Shown here piece by piece: positions 60,378-64,000 of a stretch of 64,000 bases of DNA. Numbering within the stretch: the first letter of the stretch is position 1; every line of letters starts with the position of its first letter. The translations under genes and the position numbers were made by a program. Below the pieces are notes generated by a model. That model did not search any database. It was not told the origin of the DNA and worked only from the letters and a program-made list of their open reading frames with translations. Location of the stretch: NCBI RefSeq assembly GCF_030123245.1, contig NZ_CP126101.1:1610501-1674500 (forward strand), in the 5' to 3' direction. The DNA comes from Lysinibacillus pakistanensis. GTDB lineage: Bacteria; Bacillota; Bacilli; Bacillales_A; Planococcaceae.

Positions 60378-60650
60378 GTGAATAAAACAGAATTAGTAAA
60401 CTCTGTTGCTGAAGCTGCAGGTCTTTCTAAAAAAGACGCTTCTAAAGCAGTTGAAGCTGTATTTGATACAATTCAAGATGCTCTTGCAAAGGGTGACAAA
60501 GTACAATTAATTGGTTTTGGTAACTTTGAAGTACGTGAACGTGCGGCTCGTAAAGGTCGTAACCCACAAACTGGTAAAGAAATCGAAATCGCTGCTAGCA
60601 AGGTACCTGCTTTCAAACCAGGTAAACAGCTCAAAGACGCTGTAAAATAA
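60378..60650 (+). CDS. hbs: DNA-binding protein HU
   Basis: This 90-aa protein starts at GTG 60378, 8 bases after AGGAGG; a GTG at 60369 overlaps the site. It is close to B. subtilis HBsu: [25 protein letters not shown], then [22 protein letters not shown], which holds the DNA-contacting arm, and [13 protein letters not shown] at the end. HU is the main nucleoid protein. It has a terminator at 60671. Confidence 0.96.
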   Translation: MNKTELVNSVAEAAGLSKKDASKAVEAVFDTIQDALAKGDKVQLIGFGNFEVRERAARKGRNPQTGKEIEIAASKVPAFKPGKQLKDAVK

Positions 60651-60670
60651 TACACGTCTAGTAGTTACAT

Positions 60671-60712
60671 AGAGCAGTCTTCATGTAATCGAACATGGAG
60701 GCTGCTCTTTTT
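60671..60712 (+). terminator. Terminator of hbs
   Basis: AGAGCAG (60671-60677) pairs with CTGCTCT (60702-60708), with further pairing (CATG/CATG) inside, then TTTTT. Confidence 0.8.
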
Positions 60713-60983
60713 AACTCTTATTGAGGGCTTACAATATTTATGCAAGATAATTATTATACATAGTGGAATTGAAAAGGGATGTTTTATTGTTAATGAAGCA
60801 TTCTAATATAGTATATGCATAATTCGAAAATATGCTCTTTTTTGGAAATTCAGAATGGCTTCATTTGCTCGTAAAGCATTAAAATTTTTTCAATCAAGTA
60901 AGTCGTTTTGCGCTAACCTTTTGGATATGCTACGATGCATAGGGAAATGTGTAATGTTTTGATATGCAGGAGGTTTTTTACGA

Positions 60984-61553
60984 ATGTCAAATGTTGATTT
61001 ATTGAAAATAGAAGAAGCAGTAAAAATGATACTAGAAGCTGTAGGAGAAGATGTAAATCGTGAAGGTTTACTAGACACACCAAAACGAGTTGCTAAAATG
61101 TATGCTGAAATGTTTAGTGGCTTACATGAGGATGCAAGAGATTATTTTAAAACAGTTTTCCACGAAGATCATGAGGAATTAGTGCTTGTGAAGGATATTC
61201 CATTTTATTCAATGTGTGAGCATCACTTGGTTCCTTTTTACGGAAAAGCTCATGTGGCATACATACCTAACGATGGAATAGTTGCTGGCTTAAGTAAATT
61301 AGGGCGTGCAGTAGAAACAATTGCCCGTCGCCCACAATTACAGGAGCGTATTACCTCCTCTGTAGCTGATACGATTATGGAAATGCTTTCTCCTAAAGGA
61401 GTTTATGTAGTGATTGAAGCGGAACATATGTGTATGACGATGCGTGGATTAAAGAAGCCTGGCTCGAAAACGGTGACATCGGTTGCACGTGGCATTTATG
61501 AGGAAGATGAAGTAAAACGAAGAGAAGTATTATCATTTATTCAAATGTCTTAA
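60984..61553 (+). CDS. folE: GTP cyclohydrolase I
   Basis: This 189-aa enzyme converts GTP to 7,8-dihydroneopterin triphosphate, the first step of folate synthesis. The zinc ligands are in [20 protein letters not shown] (Cys and His) and in [11 protein letters not shown] (second Cys). [21 protein letters not shown] is the usual signature. The ribosome binding site is GGAGG. It is followed 63 bases later by mtrB, the mtrAB arrangement of Bacillus. Confidence 0.95.
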   Translation: MSNVDLLKIEEAVKMILEAVGEDVNREGLLDTPKRVAKMYAEMFSGLHEDARDYFKTVFHEDHEELVLVKDIPFYSMCEHHLVPFYGKAHVAYIPNDGIVAGLSKLGRAVETIARRPQLQERITSSVADTIMEMLSPKGVYVVIEAEHMCMTMRGLKKPGSKTVTSVARGIYEEDEVKRREVLSFIQMS

Positions 61554-61616
61554 ATTGCATGTCTAATTATGTTATGATGGACTAAGAATTTGTCGGATTT
61601 AAGGAGTGTACAAATA

Positions 61617-61835
61617 ATGTCACAAGATTATATTGTTATTCAAGCAGAGGAAGATGGCGTGCATGTAATCGGTTTAACACGTGGGACAGATACAAAATTC
61701 CACCATTCTGAAAAATTAGATGCGGGCGAAGTGATGATTGCTCAATTCACTGAACATACATCTGCTATGAAAATTCGTGGAAAAGCACAAATTCATACAG
61801 CTCATGGTGTAATTCATAGTGAGGCTAAAAAATAA
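61617..61835 (+). CDS. mtrB: trp RNA-binding attenuation protein TRAP
   Basis: From ATG 61617 (AAGGAG upstream) the protein is 72 aa, close to B. subtilis TRAP (75). The sequence [34 protein letters not shown] contains the tryptophan-binding and RNA-binding (KxK/R region around KIRGKAQ) residues of the family. TRAP forms an 11-mer that, with tryptophan bound, wraps GAG/UAG-rich leader RNA and stops trp expression. No trp genes lie in this window. An in-frame TTG at 61590 would add 9 residues. Confidence 0.94.
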   Translation: MSQDYIVIQAEEDGVHVIGLTRGTDTKFHHSEKLDAGEVMIAQFTEHTSAMKIRGKAQIHTAHGVIHSEAKK

Positions 61836-61914
61836 AAGCTGTAATGTCCATTACAATGGTACATAAACTTGCTTAGATGTGTAAAACTTAGTATTGTTTT
61901 AATTCGATTTTAAA

Positions 61915-61958
61915 GGCAGTTGGATTTCAGCCATTTTGATGGTGAAAAATCTACTGCC
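61915..61958 (+). terminator. Hairpin between mtrB and hepS
   Basis: GGCAGT (61915-61920) pairs with ACTGCC at the right end, with partial pairing of GGATTTC with AAAATC and CC with GG inside. No T-run follows, so it may be a weak terminator or an mRNA-stabilising stem. Confidence 0.4.
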
Positions 61959-61985
61959 TATCATGTTGATAGAAGCGAAATTTTT

Positions 61986-62014
61986 TTATGACAAATCGTC
62001 ACGTATGCTATAAT
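61986..62014 (+). promoter_or_regulatory. Promoter of the hepS-menG-hepT operon
   Basis: TTATGA (61986-61991) and a perfect -10 TATAAT (62009-62014) are 17 bases apart, 69 bases before the hepS start. Confidence 0.6.
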
Positions 62015-62082
62015 AATTCAGTAAGCAAACGTTAGGAGATAAAAGCAACTAACGTATTTGAAAGTGAAATGGAGTAAGGTCT

Positions 62083-62850
62083 ATGAATGCAACATACATT
62101 CAAAATTCAATTGCACAGTTAAAAAAAGAGATTTTCATGGATGTTCGTCATAGAACTTTGCAAAAATACACAGGGACACCTGTGATTGATGAAAATCAAT
62201 TGTTTTACTTGTTAGTTCCTTTTTTGAATGGTGAGGAGTGGCAACAAGAGCAAAGAGAAGCTGCAATTACAGTTGGTATTGTGTACGCAGCTCTTTCAGC
62301 GCACGATCATATAAAAGAATTAGACGCCACATCTAAAGAGCAACAGCTAACCGTTTTAGCTGGAGACTTTTATAGTGGGCGCTATTATGAGATTTTAGCG
62401 ATGTCTGGAAATGTTGCTTTGATTCGAAAATTGTCACAAGGCATTGTGGCACGCTGTGAACACCAAATAAAGGTGTATGAGGCGACAAAAAGATCGATTG
62501 AGCAGTGGATTGCCTCAATGAGCACTATAGAATCAGGGTTAATCGCCAAATTTTTTGAGCTTTATTCATTCGAAAAGTATATTCCAATAGTGGAAAAAAG
62601 CTTAATTATTTTACGTTTAGAAAGAGAATGGGTGGCTTATCATCGTGGACAAGTGTCTTTAATGAGCAAGGCGCTTGAAGAGAGTGCAAGGTACGATGGC
62701 ACAACCTATTACAGTGTCATCCAGGATAAAATTGTGCAATTAAAAAAAGAGCTATTACAGGAGATTACTGAGGCATCGTTTTTACAAGGTGATGTGAAAC
62801 AAGCTCTACAAGCACGTGTAGAGGCATCTATTGCTTCTACTAATGGATAA
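62083..62850 (+). CDS. hepS: Heptaprenyl diphosphate synthase component I
   Basis: This 255-aa helical protein is the small, non-catalytic subunit of heptaprenyl diphosphate synthase. TVGIVYAALSAHDHIKEL and LAGDFYSGRYYEILAMSGN are recognisable HepS segments. It has no aspartate-rich motif, as expected. It joins HepT to make the C35 side chain of menaquinone-7. It lies directly before menG and hepT, the order of the B. subtilis operon. Confidence 0.92.
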   Translation: MNATYIQNSIAQLKKEIFMDVRHRTLQKYTGTPVIDENQLFYLLVPFLNGEEWQQEQREAAITVGIVYAALSAHDHIKELDATSKEQQLTVLAGDFYSGRYYEILAMSGNVALIRKLSQGIVARCEHQIKVYEATKRSIEQWIASMSTIESGLIAKFFELYSFEKYIPIVEKSLIILRLEREWVAYHRGQVSLMSKALEESARYDGTTYYSVIQDKIVQLKKELLQEITEASFLQGDVKQALQARVEASIASTNG

Positions 62851-62865
62851 GAGAGGTTTTTCAAA

Positions 62866-63570
62866 ATGGCTAAAACGAAAGAAGAGCACGTTCACGAAGT
62901 ATTTGAAAGTATTTCGGAAAACTACGACAAAATGAATGGCGTTATTAGTTTTCAGATGCATGTTGGTTGGCGTAATGATACGATGAAGCACATGGCTGTA
63001 AAACCTGGATCAAAGGCATTGGATGTTTGTTGTGGGACAGCAGATTGGACGATTGCCTTGGCACATGCAGTGGGTGAAAATGGAGAGGTAAAGGGGCTTG
63101 ATTTTAGCCAAAACATGCTGAAGGTTGGGGAGCAGAAGGTAAAGCCGTATCCTCAAATTGAGCTTATTCATGGAAATGCCATGGAATTACCTTTTCCCGA
63201 CAATACATTTGATTATGTAACGATTGGTTTTGGTCTTCGTAATGTTCCAGATTATTTACAAGTGCTAAAAGAAATGAATCGTGTTGTAAAACCAGGAGGA
63301 ATGGTTGTTTGTTTAGAAACATCACAATCAGAAATTCCGGGCTATCGACAATTATTCCGTTTTTATTTTAAATATATAATGCCGATATTTGGTAAAATAT
63401 TTGCGAAAAGCTATAAAGAATATTCTTGGCTTCAGGAATCTGCAAATGATTTCCCAGGTATGAAAAAGTTAGCGGCAATGTTTCAGCAAGCAGGTTTAGA
63501 AAAAGTAACGTACAAAGCATACAGTGGCGGTGCTGCGGCAATGCATATGGGCTTTAAAAAGATACGTTAA
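62866..63570 (+). CDS. menG: Demethylmenaquinone methyltransferase
   Basis: This 234-aa SAM-dependent enzyme does the last step of menaquinone synthesis. The UbiE/MenG signatures are [21 protein letters not shown], then [16 protein letters not shown] (SAM motif I) and [26 protein letters not shown]. It lies 15 bases after hepS and 19 bases before hepT, so synthesis of the side chain and methylation of the ring are made together. Confidence 0.95.
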   Translation: MAKTKEEHVHEVFESISENYDKMNGVISFQMHVGWRNDTMKHMAVKPGSKALDVCCGTADWTIALAHAVGENGEVKGLDFSQNMLKVGEQKVKPYPQIELIHGNAMELPFPDNTFDYVTIGFGLRNVPDYLQVLKEMNRVVKPGGMVVCLETSQSEIPGYRQLFRFYFKYIMPIFGKIFAKSYKEYSWLQESANDFPGMKKLAAMFQQAGLEKVTYKAYSGGAAAMHMGFKKIR

Positions 63571-63589
63571 TGGGGGAAGGTTTTCACGC

Positions 63590-64000
63590 GTGGAAAAGAT
63601 GAAGTTAAAACTACTCTATTCCGATTTGAAATCAGATATCGATATCATTGAACAAGAACTAGAAAAAGCAGTAAACTCTTCTTCCTATTTGATCAATGAT
63701 GCTTCTCTCCATTTATTACAAGCTGGTGGCAAACGGATACGGCCTATTTTTGTGTTATTAGGTGCAAAATTTGGCGAATATGATATTGAGAAGATGAAGG
63801 ATGTAGCGGTGCCTTTAGAGCTTATTCATATGGCATCACTTGTGCATGATGATGTTATTGATGATTCCGATATGCGAAGAGGACGCCCGACTGTCAAATC
63901 CCAATGGAATAATAGAGTAGCAATGTACACGGGCGATTTTATTTTTGCGCGTGCGCTAGAATATATTACAAAGCTTGAAGACCCACTTGTTCATCAAATT
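63590..64000 (+). CDS. hepT: Heptaprenyl diphosphate synthase component II, 5' part
   Basis: The gene is cut by the window end; 137 codons are present. It starts at GTG 63590 behind GGGGGAAGG; an ATG three codons later is an alternative. LLQAGGKRIRPIFVLLGAKFG and LIHMASLVHDDVIDDSDMRRGRPT are the first aspartate-rich motif region of trans-isoprenyl diphosphate synthases, and NRVAMYTGDFIFA follows. This is the catalytic subunit that works with HepS. Confidence 0.93.
   Translation, partial: MEKMKLKLLYSDLKSDIDIIEQELEKAVNSSSYLINDASLHLLQAGGKRIRPIFVLLGAKFGEYDIEKMKDVAVPLELIHMASLVHDDVIDDSDMRRGRPTVKSQWNNRVAMYTGDFIFARALEYITKLEDPLVHQI

Overview
The window is chromosomal DNA of a low-GC, endospore-forming Firmicute. 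It most resembles Lysinibacillus or a close relative in Bacillaceae/Planococcaceae. The evidence is spore genes (sleB, ypeB, spoIVA), prsW, the Bacillus-type trp attenuator gene mtrB, a bacillithiol reductase, a FapR operator, and a gene order (ypbB-recS-ypbE-ypbG-ypdA, then cmk-rpsA-der-gpsA-yphE-yphF-spoIVA-hbs-folE-mtrB-hepS-menG-hepT) that follows the B. subtilis map. The genus is an inference from gene content and was not tested by a search.

Layout. (1) 1-1.2 kb: a beta-sandwich protein of unknown role, a small membrane protein, and a 21-nt tandem repeat array. (2) 1.2-28.1 kb: a phage-derived island. Leftward from 23.3 kb run a sigma-like regulator with a zinc ribbon, three small assembly genes, the tail tube, a chaperone-like gene, a 2124-aa tape measure with an M23 peptidase domain, the distal tail protein, a tail spike/Tal protein, a BppU-type fibre, a second fibre paralogous to its C-terminus, and a lysis cassette (XhlA-like, holin, M23 endolysin). 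Rightward run a lysogeny-type operon (DGQHR-domain protein and an SPbeta MrpR/YopR-like repressor), then an operon of small genes behind a promoter that carries a perfect LexA box, ending in a 3D-domain wall hydrolase. I see no terminase, portal, capsid, replication, integrase or sheath gene. (3) 28.2-30.4 kb: NfeD-like and flotillin genes behind a SigW-type promoter. (4) 30.5-33.8 kb: an IS110-family transposase, then a Tet(L)-like tetracycline efflux gene with a Tet(L)-like 20-aa leader peptide and a hairpin over its ribosome binding site. (5) 33.8-39.6 kb: GNAT, YfmS-like chemoreceptor, two transporters, cyclophilin lipoprotein, BRCT protein, and fabI under a FapR operator. (6) 39.7-64 kb: the core chromosomal run, from ferredoxin through spore germination and sporulation genes to truncated hepT.

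How it works together. The best candidate for an undescribed system is the 1.2-28 kb island. It has the parts of a self-contained, SOS-inducible, non-contractile (F-type) phage-tail bacteriocin: a repressor, a LexA-controlled trigger operon, a late regulator, a complete siphovirus-like tail with two receptor-binding fibres, and lysis genes, without head or integration genes. A headless defective SPbeta-like prophage is the main alternative. Several tiny accessory genes in the island carry single-base frameshifts while all the large tail genes are open.
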